Positions 44,063 through 52,753 of a DNA stretch of 64,000 nt are shown here, piece after piece. The DNA comes from Pedobacter frigiditerrae (lineage in GTDB: Bacteria > Bacteroidota > Bacteroidia > Sphingobacteriales > Sphingobacteriaceae), in assembly GCF_004331645.1 (NCBI RefSeq), contig NZ_SJSK01000001.1, positions 1,116,001-1,180,000 on the forward strand. Direction: 5' to 3'. The notes beneath the pieces were generated by a model. It ran no database searches, was not told the origin of the DNA, and saw only the letters and a list, made by a program, of their open reading frames with translations. The position numbers and the translations under genes were made by a program. Within the stretch, counting starts at the first letter, position 1; each line of letters begins with the position of its first letter.

Positions 44063-44191
44063 TTCATTTTTTCTTGGCCATATCTGCTTAGTTTTCAAGG
44101 GCAAAATCAAATAAAATTAATATTTTCAAATTAGTTCCAAATTTGTATCTTGCGCCCTCTTAAAAAAATAAAAAATAAGAATAATAATAAT

Positions 44192-46282
44192 ATGGGAGTA
44201 ATGACATTCATGCGTACCAAGATGGGATATTTTCTAGTAGGAGGTATCGCGGTGGTATTAGCGTTATTTGTTTTGGAGCCGTTGCTACAACAGGGAACAG
44301 CAATTTTTGGTGCATCAAGAAATTCAGTTGGAGAGATTGATGGAAAAGAAATTAAATACGAAGAGTTTAATCCAAAAGTAGAACAAAGCTTAGCACAGTT
44401 TAGACAACAATATGGTTCAAATATCAATCCTCAAATGCAGGCTATGGCTATTGATAATGCATGGCAAGCTGAGGTTGGCGAGGTTCTTTTAGGAAAAGAA
44501 TATGCTAGACTAGGTTTAATTGTTAGCGGCGATGAATTGTATGATTTAATCAATGGTGAAAGACCAAGTCAATTAATTCTTCAGAATTTCTCTGATCAAC
44601 AAACCGGACAAATAGACCGTAATGGTTTAATGAGCTCTTTAAAGGCAAGGGAGTCAAATCCAGAACTTAAGGCAAAATGGTTACAATTAGAAGAGCAAAT
44701 CGAGAAACAAGCTTTACAACAAAAATATGCTAACTTAATTCGTAACTCTGTTTATGTGTCTACTTTAGAAGCTACTGATGAGTATAATAACCGTAACAAA
44801 TTAGCTAGCTTTAAATATGTGAATTTAGATTATAGCTCTATTTTAGATGCAGCTGTTAAGATTTCTGATGAAGATTATCAAGCTTATTATGATGCTAATA
44901 AAAAACGTTTCGATAATCCTACAGAAACTCGTGGATTTGAATATGTTTCATTTAGCATTAAACCAACCAAAGCTGATACTGCCGTGGTTAAAACTCAAGT
45001 AGATAAATTAGCAGCTGATTTTAGAACTACACCAAACGATTCGTTGTTTGCTGCAAATAATTCAGATGTAAAAGTTCCTTACACGTACATTTCTAAAGGA
45101 AAATTAGATCCAGCAGTTGATTCGGTAATATTTAACTATCCAGCAGGAAGTTTTTATGGCCCAGTATTCTCTGGTAACTCTTATAAGTTAATTAAAGTTG
45201 TAGATAGCCGTTTCTCACCAGATTCTGTTAAAGCTAGTAATATCCTATTAGATCCAAGTAAACTAGGTGGAGAGGCAAATGCTTATAAATTAGCAGACTC
45301 ACTTAAAAAAGCAATACAAGGTGGTGCTAGTTTTGCTGCATTTGCTGATACATATAATACAGATGCAAGTAAAGGAAAAGGTGGCGATTTAGGAACTTTT
45401 GCTCGCGGTACCATGGTTCCTGAGTTTGAAAATGCAGCTTTCAATGGTAATACCGGAGATCTTAAAATAATTAAATCTCAATTTGGTATTCACATTCTTA
45501 AAATCGAAAAACAAGTTGGTTCTTCTAAGGTTGTAAAATTAGCTTACATAGAAAAATCTTTAGCGCCAAGTGAAAAAACCAGACAAACAGCTTATAAAAA
45601 AGCAACTGCATTTTTAGCAGACGTTAAAGGAGATAATTTTAAAGATCTAGCTCAAAAAAGTGGTTATACCGTAGCATTAGCTGATAAAGTTACAGCAACC
45701 CAAGGATTTGCTCCTGGTTTAGATAACCCTCGTCCGTTAATTAAAGATGCATATGCAGCCGATAAAGGTGATGTATTGCCTACTGTATATTCAATGGATA
45801 ACGCTTATGTTGTTGCTCATTTAACAGATGTAATGCCTAAAGGTCAATTAACTTTGGCTGATGTGAAAAAGCAAATCCAGCCAATGGTAATGAATGCAGT
45901 TAAAGCTAAAATGTTAACCGAAAAACTCAATAAAGCTTTAGGCGGATCTATTGATCAAGTTGCTGCTAAATTAGGTAAAACTGCAATGCCTGTTCAAAAT
46001 ATGGTGTTTGCAAATCCAATTATTCCAGGCCTAGCTCAAGAAAACAAAGTGGTAGGTGCTGTATTTGGATCGCAAGTTGGTAAAGTATCTAAACCAATTG
46101 AAGGCGATAAAGGTGTATATGTGTTTACTGTACAAGGTTTCACAAATCCTGCGCCAATGGCAAATACATTTAAACAAAAAGAAACCATGATATTGGGCGT
46201 TACACAACGTTCTTTAGGTGCAGCTTTCCAAGCTTTGCAAGAGAAAACTGAGATAAAAGACAATAGGGTGAAATTCTATTAA
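44192..46282 (+). CDS. PpiD-like periplasmic peptidyl-prolyl isomerase
   Basis: A 696-residue protein with one N-terminal membrane helix (GYFLVGGIAVVLALFVLEPLL), a SurA/PpiD N-terminal chaperone region (about 40-220), a parvulin-type rotamase domain (AFADTYNTDASKGKGGDLGTF, EFENAAFNGNTGDL, FGIHILKI), and a long C-terminal part. PpiD helps outer-membrane protein folding near the Sec exit. The ATG at 44192 gives MGVMTFMRTKMGYF; a TTG reading from 44150 would overrun the promoter word TATCTTG (44146-44152). It lies downstream of lptC, in agreement with an envelope-biogenesis cluster. Confidence 0.9.
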   Translation: MGVMTFMRTKMGYFLVGGIAVVLALFVLEPLLQQGTAIFGASRNSVGEIDGKEIKYEEFNPKVEQSLAQFRQQYGSNINPQMQAMAIDNAWQAEVGEVLLGKEYARLGLIVSGDELYDLINGERPSQLILQNFSDQQTGQIDRNGLMSSLKARESNPELKAKWLQLEEQIEKQALQQKYANLIRNSVYVSTLEATDEYNNRNKLASFKYVNLDYSSILDAAVKISDEDYQAYYDANKKRFDNPTETRGFEYVSFSIKPTKADTAVVKTQVDKLAADFRTTPNDSLFAANNSDVKVPYTYISKGKLDPAVDSVIFNYPAGSFYGPVFSGNSYKLIKVVDSRFSPDSVKASNILLDPSKLGGEANAYKLADSLKKAIQGGASFAAFADTYNTDASKGKGGDLGTFARGTMVPEFENAAFNGNTGDLKIIKSQFGIHILKIEKQVGSSKVVKLAYIEKSLAPSEKTRQTAYKKATAFLADVKGDNFKDLAQKSGYTVALADKVTATQGFAPGLDNPRPLIKDAYAADKGDVLPTVYSMDNAYVVAHLTDVMPKGQLTLADVKKQIQPMVMNAVKAKMLTEKLNKALGGSIDQVAAKLGKTAMPVQNMVFANPIIPGLAQENKVVGAVFGSQVGKVSKPIEGDKGVYVFTVQGFTNPAPMANTFKQKETMILGVTQRSLGAAFQALQEKTEIKDNRVKFY

Positions 46283-46293
46283 TCTTTATTACG

Positions 46294-46301
46294 TAATTTT
46301 G
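46294..46301 (+). promoter_or_regulatory. Candidate -7 box (TAnnTTTG) before DUF2480 gene
   Basis: TAATTTTG matches the -7 consensus exactly and ends one base before the hairpin at 46303. If used, the hairpin would lie in the leader of the DUF2480 mRNA; otherwise the match is chance. Confidence 0.35.
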
Positions 46302-46302
46302 T

Positions 46303-46335
46303 AACCGTCTCGACTATACATCGAGGCGGTTTTTT
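46303..46335 (+). terminator. Terminator after the PpiD-like gene
   Basis: AACCGTCTCGA pairs with TCGAGGCGGTT (one G-T pair) over a 6-nt loop, followed by TTTTT. It lies 20 nt after the stop codon. Confidence 0.82.
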
Positions 46336-46346
46336 ATTTTAGAGCC

Positions 46347-46862
46347 ATGGATATTCAAGAGAACATTGTAAATAAGGTAGCTTCCAGTGGTTTAATCACC
46401 TTAAATTTGGAAGAATATTTCCACAAAGGAGAACGCTTGGTGTATGATATTAAAGACAATCTTTTTCACGGATTGATTTTAAAAGAGCAAGACTTTAGAG
46501 CGTTTATTAAAGCACACAATTGGGAGCAGTATAGAGATAAAAATATAGCCATCACCTGTAGTGCCGATGCTATTGTTCCAACTTGGGCATATATGTTATT
46601 GGCAAATAGATTTAAACCGTTTGCCAATGAAGTAGTATTTGGCAGCTTAGAAACACTAGAAGCGGTTCTTTATACTAAGGCATTATCAAAAATTGATATC
46701 AATTCATTTACAGGAGAACGTGTAGTAATTAAAGGTTGTGCTGATATCAATGTGCCAGTTGCTGCCTATGTAGAAATTACGGCATTACTTACTCCAGTTG
46801 CAAAAAGCATCATGTACGGCGAGCCATGCTCAACTGTTCCAATCTATAAAAGAAAAGATTAA
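46347..46862 (+). CDS. DUF2480 family protein
   Basis: A 171-residue soluble protein with no signal peptide. The sequence (VASSGLITLNLEEYFHKGER, NIAITCSADAIVPTWAYMLLANR and a final MYGEPCSTVPIYKRK) is the DUF2480 pattern, a Bacteroidota family with no assigned role; two conserved cysteines (in ITCSAD and GEPCS) may matter. The ATG lies directly after the terminator. The next gene begins 34 bp after its stop on the same strand. Confidence 0.88.
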   Translation: MDIQENIVNKVASSGLITLNLEEYFHKGERLVYDIKDNLFHGLILKEQDFRAFIKAHNWEQYRDKNIAITCSADAIVPTWAYMLLANRFKPFANEVVFGSLETLEAVLYTKALSKIDINSFTGERVVIKGCADINVPVAAYVEITALLTPVAKSIMYGEPCSTVPIYKRKD

Positions 46863-46896
46863 CAAATTTGGATTGCTTTTTGTTTGCACAACAAAT

Positions 46897-47667
46897 ATGA
46901 AAAGACTGACAATATTTTTCGCCCTTTTGTTAATTGGCATTGCTGCATTTGCCCAAGAACTACCCCTTAAAAAAGATCCTATTTTTAAAGAAGGAGAAGT
47001 GTTACAATATAAGTTGAAATATGGATTTATAACAGCTGCTGAAGCCACCATTAAAGTGGTAGCAACTGATGTGAAGTTTGATAATAAGCCAACCTATAGA
47101 TTAGTGGTAGATGCAGAAACCTCAGGTACATTTGATATTTTCTATAAAGTAAGGGATCATTATGATTCTTATATCGATAAGACAGATTTAACACCTTATT
47201 TCTATCAAGAAAATATACGTGAGGCAAGCTACCGCCGGCAAGATAAAGCAAGGTTTTATCAAGATTCAAAAAAAGTAATTGCTAATAAAGGTACTTTTGC
47301 CACGCCAACAACACAAACTTTTGATTTAGTATCAGCCTATTATTTTGCAAGAAGTCTAGACATCTCAAAATTAAAAATGGGAGATGTATTTAAGCTTAAT
47401 TACTTTTTGGGTGATGAAATCTCTCAACTAGAAATAGCCTACGTTGGTAAGGAGACCATAAAGAGCAAGCTCGGCAACATTAGGTGCCTAAAATTTAGCC
47501 CGTCTATTAAGCCTGGGCGTATCTTTAAGAAAGATAGCAAACTTTACCTTTGGATAACAGATGATGGCAACAGGGTGCCTGTAAAAGCCAATGTGGAGAT
47601 ATTGGTTGGTTCAGTAACCTTAGAAATTAAATCAGCGACAGGGTTAAAATATCCGATAGGGAAATAG
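46897..47667 (+). CDS. DUF3108 family secreted protein
   Basis: A 256-residue protein with a signal peptide (LTIFFALLLIGIAAFA). The mature part FKEGEVLQYKLKYGFITAAEATI with YKVRDHYDSYID and KSKLGNIRCLKFSP is typical of DUF3108, a periplasmic beta-rich family of unknown function. The ATG at 46897 is used because it gives the signal sequence; a reading from 46798 would overlap the DUF2480 gene and adds no family sequence. The gap after it has the hairpin-like GGTTAA repeat. Confidence 0.87.
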   Translation: MKRLTIFFALLLIGIAAFAQELPLKKDPIFKEGEVLQYKLKYGFITAAEATIKVVATDVKFDNKPTYRLVVDAETSGTFDIFYKVRDHYDSYIDKTDLTPYFYQENIREASYRRQDKARFYQDSKKVIANKGTFATPTTQTFDLVSAYYFARSLDISKLKMGDVFKLNYFLGDEISQLEIAYVGKETIKSKLGNIRCLKFSPSIKPGRIFKKDSKLYLWITDDGNRVPVKANVEILVGSVTLEIKSATGLKYPIGK

Positions 47668-47672
47668 ATGGA

Positions 47673-47750
47673 ATGTTTAACTGTTTGAATTGGTTAACTG
47701 AACTGAACATCAATTAACCGATTGTTACAATTAACCGATTAACCAACTTA
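47673..47750. repeat. GTTTAA/GGTTAA hairpin repeat upstream of the DUF3109 gene
   Basis: Left half: GTTTAACTGTTTGAATTGGTTAACTG split over 47675-47700; right half: CAATTAACCGATTGTTACAATTAACCGATTAACCAAC. The halves are inverted to each other, and the words match those of the array at 50887-51266 and of the copy at 17618. The element ends six bases before the ATG at 47756. Confidence 0.7.
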
Positions 47751-47755
47751 AAAAT

Positions 47756-48322
47756 ATGATAGAAGTACAAAATGCTTTAGTGCATGAAGATGTGATCCGC
47801 GAAAGCTTTGTGTGCAATTTAAATAAGTGTAAAGGGATTTGCTGCGTGGAAGGTGATGCGGGTGCTCCTCTTGAGGTTGCTGAAACGGCTATACTTGCAG
47901 AAATCTATCCTAAAATTAAACATTTACTTGCCCCAAAAGGGATTAAGGCCATCGAAGAACAAGGGACATCTGTAATAGATGCAGATGGAGATTTAACTAC
48001 ACCATGTGTAGATGGACATAAAGAATGTGCGTATGTTACTTTTGAAGGTGGCATTACAAAATGTGCGATTGAAAAAGCTTACGAACAAGGATTGGTAGAT
48101 TGGAAAAAACCAATTTCTTGCCATCTATATCCCATTAGGATAACCAAATATCCTGAATTTGATGTGCTGAATTATGACAGGTGGCACATTTGTCATGACG
48201 CCTGTTCTTTTGGTAGAGAGTTAAAGGTTCCTGTTTACCAGTTTTTAAAAGATCCATTGATTAGAAAATATGGCTTGGAATGGTATACGGAGTTAGAAAA
48301 TAGTGTAAGAGATGGTGTTTAA
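47756..48322 (+). CDS. DUF3109 family cysteine-rich protein
   Basis: A 188-residue soluble protein with a cysteine cluster (CNLNKCKGICCVEGD near residue 20) and further cysteines in TPCVDGHKECAYV, ITKCAIE, SCHLYPIR and ICHDACSFGRELKV. This is the layout of DUF3109, a YkgJ-like family that may bind an iron-sulfur or zinc cluster. No signal peptide, so cytoplasmic. It starts directly after a hairpin repeat and stands just before the rhamnose genes, 98 bp away, but its role in them is not evident. Confidence 0.86.
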   Translation: MIEVQNALVHEDVIRESFVCNLNKCKGICCVEGDAGAPLEVAETAILAEIYPKIKHLLAPKGIKAIEEQGTSVIDADGDLTTPCVDGHKECAYVTFEGGITKCAIEKAYEQGLVDWKKPISCHLYPIRITKYPEFDVLNYDRWHICHDACSFGRELKVPVYQFLKDPLIRKYGLEWYTELENSVRDGV

Positions 48323-48420
48323 TATCTGTTACTTCTCGCACAAACACATATTACTAGCTTCATAAATTGGATAATTGATGTAGTAATGTTATTTTCGATG
48401 TTAAATAAACAGATTCCATT

Positions 48421-49473
48421 TTGAAGAAAATCCTAATTACCGGAGGAGCCGGGTTTATTGGCTCCCATGTGGTGCGCCGTTTCGTAAATAATTACCCTCA
48501 ATATCAAATTATTAACCTGGATAAGTTAACCTACGCTGGTAATTTAGCCAACTTAACTGATATCGAAAATCAATCTAATTATCGCTTCGTAAAAGCAGAT
48601 ATTACAGATGCCAACGAGATCATGGAGTTATTCAGAAATGAAAACTTTGATTCTGTAATCCATTTAGCGGCAGAAAGTCATGTAGACCGCTCTATAACAG
48701 ATCCAACTGCTTTTGTCATGACCAATGTAATTGGTACGGTAAACTTATTAAATGCAGCAAGAGAATGTTGGAAAGGTAATTATGCCCAAAAAAGATTCTA
48801 TCATGTAAGTACAGATGAAGTTTATGGAGCACTTGGAGAAGAAGGGATGTTTACAGAGTCTACAGCCTACGATCCACATAGCCCATATTCTGCTTCAAAA
48901 GCAAGTTCAGATCATTTTGTGAGGGCTTACCATGATACCTATGGAATGGATTGTGTAATCTCCAACTGCTCTAACAACTATGGTTCCCACCATTTTCCAG
49001 AAAAATTAATACCACTGGCCATTAATAACATCAAAAACAATAAACCGGTTCCAGTTTATGGTAAAGGAGAAAATGTTCGCGATTGGCTTTGGGTAGAAGA
49101 CCATGCAAGGGCCATAGATGTAATTTTTCATCAGGCAAAAACTGGCCAGACCTATAACATTGGCGGACACAATGAATGGAAAAATATCGATTTAATTAAT
49201 CTATTGTGTAAAATAATGGACGAAAAATTAGATCGTGAGCAAGGAGAATCGGCTAAATTAATTACTTATGTAACAGATAGGGCTGGTCATGACCTGCGCT
49301 ACGCTATCGATTCTACTAAACTGCAACAAGAGCTAGACTGGGTACCAAGCTTGCAATTTGAAGAAGGCTTAGCAAAAACTGTCGATTGGTATTTGACCAA
49401 TAACGAATGGCTAGAGAATGTAACTTCAGGTAATTATCAATCTTATTATAACCAACAATACAAAAATACTTAA
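48421..49473 (+). CDS. rfbB: dTDP-glucose 4,6-dehydratase
   Basis: A 350-residue extended SDR: GGAGFIGSHVVR (NAD loop, residues 7-18), AAESHVDRS, the catalytic STDEVYG and YSASK (SPYSASKAS), NCSNNYG and NVRDWLWVEDH are diagnostic of RfbB. It turns dTDP-glucose into dTDP-4-keto-6-deoxyglucose, the second step of dTDP-rhamnose synthesis. The start is TTG at 48421-48423 because the next possible start would lie after the NAD loop. It shares one base with rfbC (TAATG). Confidence 0.97.
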   Translation: MKKILITGGAGFIGSHVVRRFVNNYPQYQIINLDKLTYAGNLANLTDIENQSNYRFVKADITDANEIMELFRNENFDSVIHLAAESHVDRSITDPTAFVMTNVIGTVNLLNAARECWKGNYAQKRFYHVSTDEVYGALGEEGMFTESTAYDPHSPYSASKASSDHFVRAYHDTYGMDCVISNCSNNYGSHHFPEKLIPLAINNIKNNKPVPVYGKGENVRDWLWVEDHARAIDVIFHQAKTGQTYNIGGHNEWKNIDLINLLCKIMDEKLDREQGESAKLITYVTDRAGHDLRYAIDSTKLQQELDWVPSLQFEEGLAKTVDWYLTNNEWLENVTSGNYQSYYNQQYKNT

Positions 49474-50015
49474 TGGAAATACAAGAAACCGGAATAAAGG
49501 ATTGTTTAATCATCAAACCTAGGGTTTTTGATGATGCCAGGGGGTCTTTTTTTGAAAGCTTTAACCAGCAAACATTTGAAGCCAAAACAGGTTTGTCGGG
49601 CAAATTTGTTCAAGATAACCAATCTTACTCTTCTTATGGTGTAATTAGAGGTTTGCATGCCCAAAGCGGCGAGTTTGCACAAGCTAAACTGGTTCGTGTA
49701 ATTAAGGGCGAAGTGTTAGATGTTGCCGTTGATGCAAGACTTGGGTCTCCAACTTATGGCCAGCACGTTGCAGTGAAATTAAGTGCAGAGAACAAGTTGC
49801 AATTGTATGTGCCTAGAGGTTTTTTACATGGGTTTTCTGTATTAAGTGAAACAGCTGAATTTTTCTATAAGTGTGATAACTATTATAATAAAGCCTCAGA
49901 ATTAGGTGTCATTTATAATGACCCCCAACTTAATATTGATTGGATGATATCTGCACAGGCTGCAACAGTTGCAGATAAAGATTTAATATTAAACACTTTT
50001 TCATCGCTTTCTTAA
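49473..50015 (+). CDS. rfbC: dTDP-4-dehydrorhamnose 3,5-epimerase
   Basis: A 180-residue cupin epimerase: FDDARGSFFESFNQQ, DNQSYSSYGVIRGLHAQ and GEVLDVAVDARLGSPTYGQ, then YVPRGFLHGFSVLSETAEFFYKC. The conserved histidine is in RGLH. It makes dTDP-4-keto-L-rhamnose. The family motif usually reads RGLHYQ or RGLHFQ, and here reads RGLHAQ, a small change. It overlaps rfbB and rfbD by single bases, so the three are translated together. Confidence 0.95.
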   Translation: MEIQETGIKDCLIIKPRVFDDARGSFFESFNQQTFEAKTGLSGKFVQDNQSYSSYGVIRGLHAQSGEFAQAKLVRVIKGEVLDVAVDARLGSPTYGQHVAVKLSAENKLQLYVPRGFLHGFSVLSETAEFFYKCDNYYNKASELGVIYNDPQLNIDWMISAQAATVADKDLILNTFSSLS

Positions 50016-50881
50016 TGGGTAAAATATTAATTATTGGTGCCGCTGGTCAATTAGGCCAATGTATAAAAACTGTAGCAGAGCGAAGATCGATTACAAACAT
50101 CATTTTCCCATCAGAACAAAGCGCTAATATTTTAGATCTCGCCCTTTTAAATGAATTGTTTGCGAAGGAGCAGCCTAAATATGTGATCAATTGTGCAGCT
50201 TATACTGCTGTTGATAAAGCCGAGGATGATATAGAACTAGCCAAAGCGATTAATGAAACTGGAGCTGCTCATTTAGCTGAGGTTTGTAAAGCAAATGATG
50301 CAACACTAATCCACGTTTCTACTGATTTCGTTTTTGAAGGCAATACCGTAAAGTTATTGAAAGAGGATGACGAGGCTAAACCCATCAATGTATACGGACA
50401 AACCAAATTAGATGGGGAATTGGCTATTGTTGATATCTTGCAATCTCACATCATTATTCGTACCAGTTGGTTGTATTCTGAATATGCAAATAATTTCGTA
50501 AAAACGATGTTAAAGTTAGGTGCTGATAGGGATGAGTTGAATATCATTGCCGATCAGGTAGGTACACCAACCTACGCCATTGATTTGGCCAATGCCATTT
50601 TTGATATGATTGAAGCAGATAGCAAGGTATATGGAACTTATCATTATAGCAATGAGGGAGTAACTTCTTGGTTCGATTTTGCCAAGGCGATATTTGATAT
50701 CAGTGAGACAAAAGTGAAGGTTAACCCTATTCCAGGTTCAGCCTATCCTACCAGGGCAACAAGACCATCGTTCTCAGTAATGGATAAAAGTAAAATTAAA
50801 AGTACTTTTAATATAACAATTCCTTACTGGAGAGATAGCTTAGTGGCTTGTATCGAGAAGATAAAGGGGCTAGAGGGGTAG
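50015..50881 (+). CDS. rfbD: dTDP-4-dehydrorhamnose reductase
   Basis: A 288-residue SDR reductase: IIGAAGQLGQCIK (NADPH loop), NCAAYTAVDKAE, the catalytic VSTDFVFEG and YGQTKLDGE (YxxxK), and RTSWLYSEYANNFVKTML are the RfbD signature set. It gives dTDP-L-rhamnose. After it lie a tandem repeat array and then rfbA, a less usual order in which the array splits the set. Confidence 0.96.
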   Translation: MGKILIIGAAGQLGQCIKTVAERRSITNIIFPSEQSANILDLALLNELFAKEQPKYVINCAAYTAVDKAEDDIELAKAINETGAAHLAEVCKANDATLIHVSTDFVFEGNTVKLLKEDDEAKPINVYGQTKLDGELAIVDILQSHIIIRTSWLYSEYANNFVKTMLKLGADRDELNIIADQVGTPTYAIDLANAIFDMIEADSKVYGTYHYSNEGVTSWFDFAKAIFDISETKVKVNPIPGSAYPTRATRPSFSVMDKSKIKSTFNITIPYWRDSLVACIEKIKGLEG

Positions 50882-50886
50882 ATAGA

Positions 50887-51266
50887 GGTTTAACTGTTTA
50901 ATTGTTTAAACTGGTTAATCGAATTAGGTATTGAGGAAAGGGGTTGGCGTTTAGACGGTTAATTGTTTAAATCGATTAATTGGTTAACTGTATGAGTATT
51001 GAGGAAAGGGGTTAGGCGTTTAGGTGGTTAGACGGTTAATTGTTTAAATCGATTAATTGGTTAACTGTATGAGTATTGAGGAAAGGGGTTAGGTGGTTAG
51101 ACGGTTAATTGTTTAAATCGATTAATTGGTTAACTGTATGAGTATTGAGGAAAGGGGTTAGGCGTTTAGGTGGTTAGACGGTTAATTGTTTAAATCGGTT
51201 AATTGGTTAACTATATGAGTATTGAGGAAAGGGGTTAACTGTTTAATTGTTTAAATTGGTTAACTG
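50887..51266. repeat. Tandem 77-bp repeat array between rfbD and rfbA
   Basis: Five units start with GACGGTTAATTGTTTAAATC or a degenerate form: about 67 bp (50887-50953), 77 bp (50954-51030), 69 bp (51031-51099, lacking GGCGTTTA), 77 bp (51100-51176) and a shortened unit from 51177, followed by a partial GTTTAATTGTTTAAATTGGTTAACTG. Units are nearly identical apart from the 8-bp gap. Each has TTAATTGTTTAAATCGATTAATTGGTTAA plus GAGTATTGAGGAAAGGGG. An inverted partner (GATTAACCGATTTCTACACTTAACCAATTAAAC) stands at about 51322-51354, just before the rfbA start at 51363. No ORF. Confidence 0.9.
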
Positions 51267-51362
51267 TTTTATAAGGTTTTAAAAATAAAGGTTTAAATAG
51301 AGATCAATTTGTTTAATTAACGATTAACCGATTTCTACACTTAACCAATTAAACATAAAAAT

Positions 51363-52223
51363 ATGAAAGGTATAATCTTAGCAGGAGGTAGCGGAACTCG
51401 CTTGCATCCATTAACATTGGCTTGTAGTAAACAAATGATGCCGGTTTACGATAAACCGATGATCTATTACCCGCTTTCGACTTTAATGCTAGCAGGAATA
51501 AAAGAGGTTTTAATTATCTCAACACCTCATGATTTGCCAAATTTCGAAAAATTATTGGGTGATGGGGCAAATTTAGGATGCAAGTTCTCTTATGCCGTAC
51601 AGGCAGAACCCAATGGCTTGGCACAAGCCTTTGTAATTGGGGCAGACTTTATTGGAAATGATAAAGTGGCGCTCGTTTTGGGTGATAATATCTTCCATGG
51701 AGAAGGGATGGCAAAATTGCTTCAAGCCAGTTCAGATCCTGATGGAGGCGTGGTCTTCGCTTATCAAGTTGCAGATCCTGAAAGATATGGTGTGGTCGAA
51801 TTTGATGAAAATAAAAAAGCCATATCAATAGAAGAAAAACCAACAGCACCTAAGTCTGATTACGCAGTTCCCGGTTTGTATTTCTATGATAATTCTGTAG
51901 TAGAAATCGCTAAGAACATTAAACCCTCTCCGCGTGGCGAATATGAAATTACCGACGTAAATAAAGTTTACCTAGAACAAGGTAAGTTAAAGGTAGGCGT
52001 GTTGAGTAGAGGTACGGCCTGGTTAGATACAGGTACATTTACCTCTTTAATGCAAGCCGGTCAATTCGTTCAAATTATTGAAGAAAGACAAGGCTTAAAA
52101 ATTGGCTGTATTGAAGAAATCGCTTATCGCATGGGCTTTATCACTAAGGAAGAATTAAAAGCAATTGCTACACCACTAGTAAAAAGTGGATATGGAGAAT
52201 ATTTGTTAAGATTAATAAAATAA
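51363..52223 (+). CDS. rfbA: Glucose-1-phosphate thymidylyltransferase
   Basis: A 286-residue nucleotidyltransferase: [16 protein letters not shown] (nucleotide loop), the metal-binding [11 protein letters not shown], and [22 protein letters not shown] with WLDTGT are the RfbA signature. It joins glucose-1-phosphate and dTTP to form dTDP-glucose, the first step of rhamnose synthesis. Its ATG lies nine bases after the inverted half of the repeat element; a promoter or attenuator in the repeat region cannot be excluded. No strong terminator follows. Confidence 0.97.
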   Translation: MKGIILAGGSGTRLHPLTLACSKQMMPVYDKPMIYYPLSTLMLAGIKEVLIISTPHDLPNFEKLLGDGANLGCKFSYAVQAEPNGLAQAFVIGADFIGNDKVALVLGDNIFHGEGMAKLLQASSDPDGGVVFAYQVADPERYGVVEFDENKKAISIEEKPTAPKSDYAVPGLYFYDNSVVEIAKNIKPSPRGEYEITDVNKVYLEQGKLKVGVLSRGTAWLDTGTFTSLMQAGQFVQIIEERQGLKIGCIEEIAYRMGFITKEELKAIATPLVKSGYGEYLLRLIK

Positions 52224-52228
52224 TCCAT

Positions 52229-52753
52229 TGTCATCGGATGAATATCGACAGCTATGCCTTTTTCATCCGATGACTAAAAGAAAACCTCCTCCAATCGTTT
52301 GTCATCCTGAGGAACTAAGCCTGCCTGTCGGTAGCGAAGGGGATCTATTGAGAGATGATCAAAATCTTCGAATGCCCAAAACATTTAGATTGATCAAATA
52401 ATAGTATTTAACCGTTCCCATATATTAAGATACCCTCCCGATAGCTATCGGGACAAGCTGGGTATGACGTAGCAGATTTTATCGGATGAATATTGGCTAC
52501 TGTACCTTTTCATCCGATGACTAAAAGAAAGCGTCCCGTAAGCATTTTGTCATCCTGAGGAACGAAAGATCTATGAAGAGATTGACAAAGCTGCCAGATG
52601 ACGATTTTTTAATCAGATAGCTAAAATTTAGCCTATCATCAATTTTGTTACTGGTATCCGAAGATAATAGAATAACTTCGTAGAAAGTAAATACTCTTCC
52701 CAACCTGTTATAATTGTCTTCAATGCTTTATCTTTACAAATTGTTGTGAGAAA
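52229..52753. repeat. Repeat-rich 530-bp gap with a duplicated segment
   Basis: TCATCGGATGAATATCGACA to TTCATCCGATGACTAAAAGAAA (about 52231-52283) recurs with changes at about 52481-52531 (TATCGGATGAATATTGGC to TTCATCCGATGACTAAAAGAAAG). Each copy makes a 11-12 bp hairpin (TCATCGGATGAA/TTCATCCGATGA) over a 19-nt loop. Each is followed by TTGTCATCCTGAGGAAC, and the MITE-like tail (CCTCCCGATAGCTATCGGG) lies between at 52433-52469. No real ORF. Confidence 0.7.

Noticed and set aside
46036..46263. Minus-strand frame within the PpiD-like gene
   Set aside because: Shadow of a well-supported coding frame, with no recognisable domain.
50887..51266. Possible CRISPR array
   Set aside because: Units are about 77 bp, nearly identical along their entire length, with no unique spacers and no cas genes near.
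52521..52703. Minus-strand 60-codon frame in the gap before the dehydrogenase gene
   Set aside because: It lies in the repeat-rich gap, has no leader or likeness, and starts inside a hairpin repeat.
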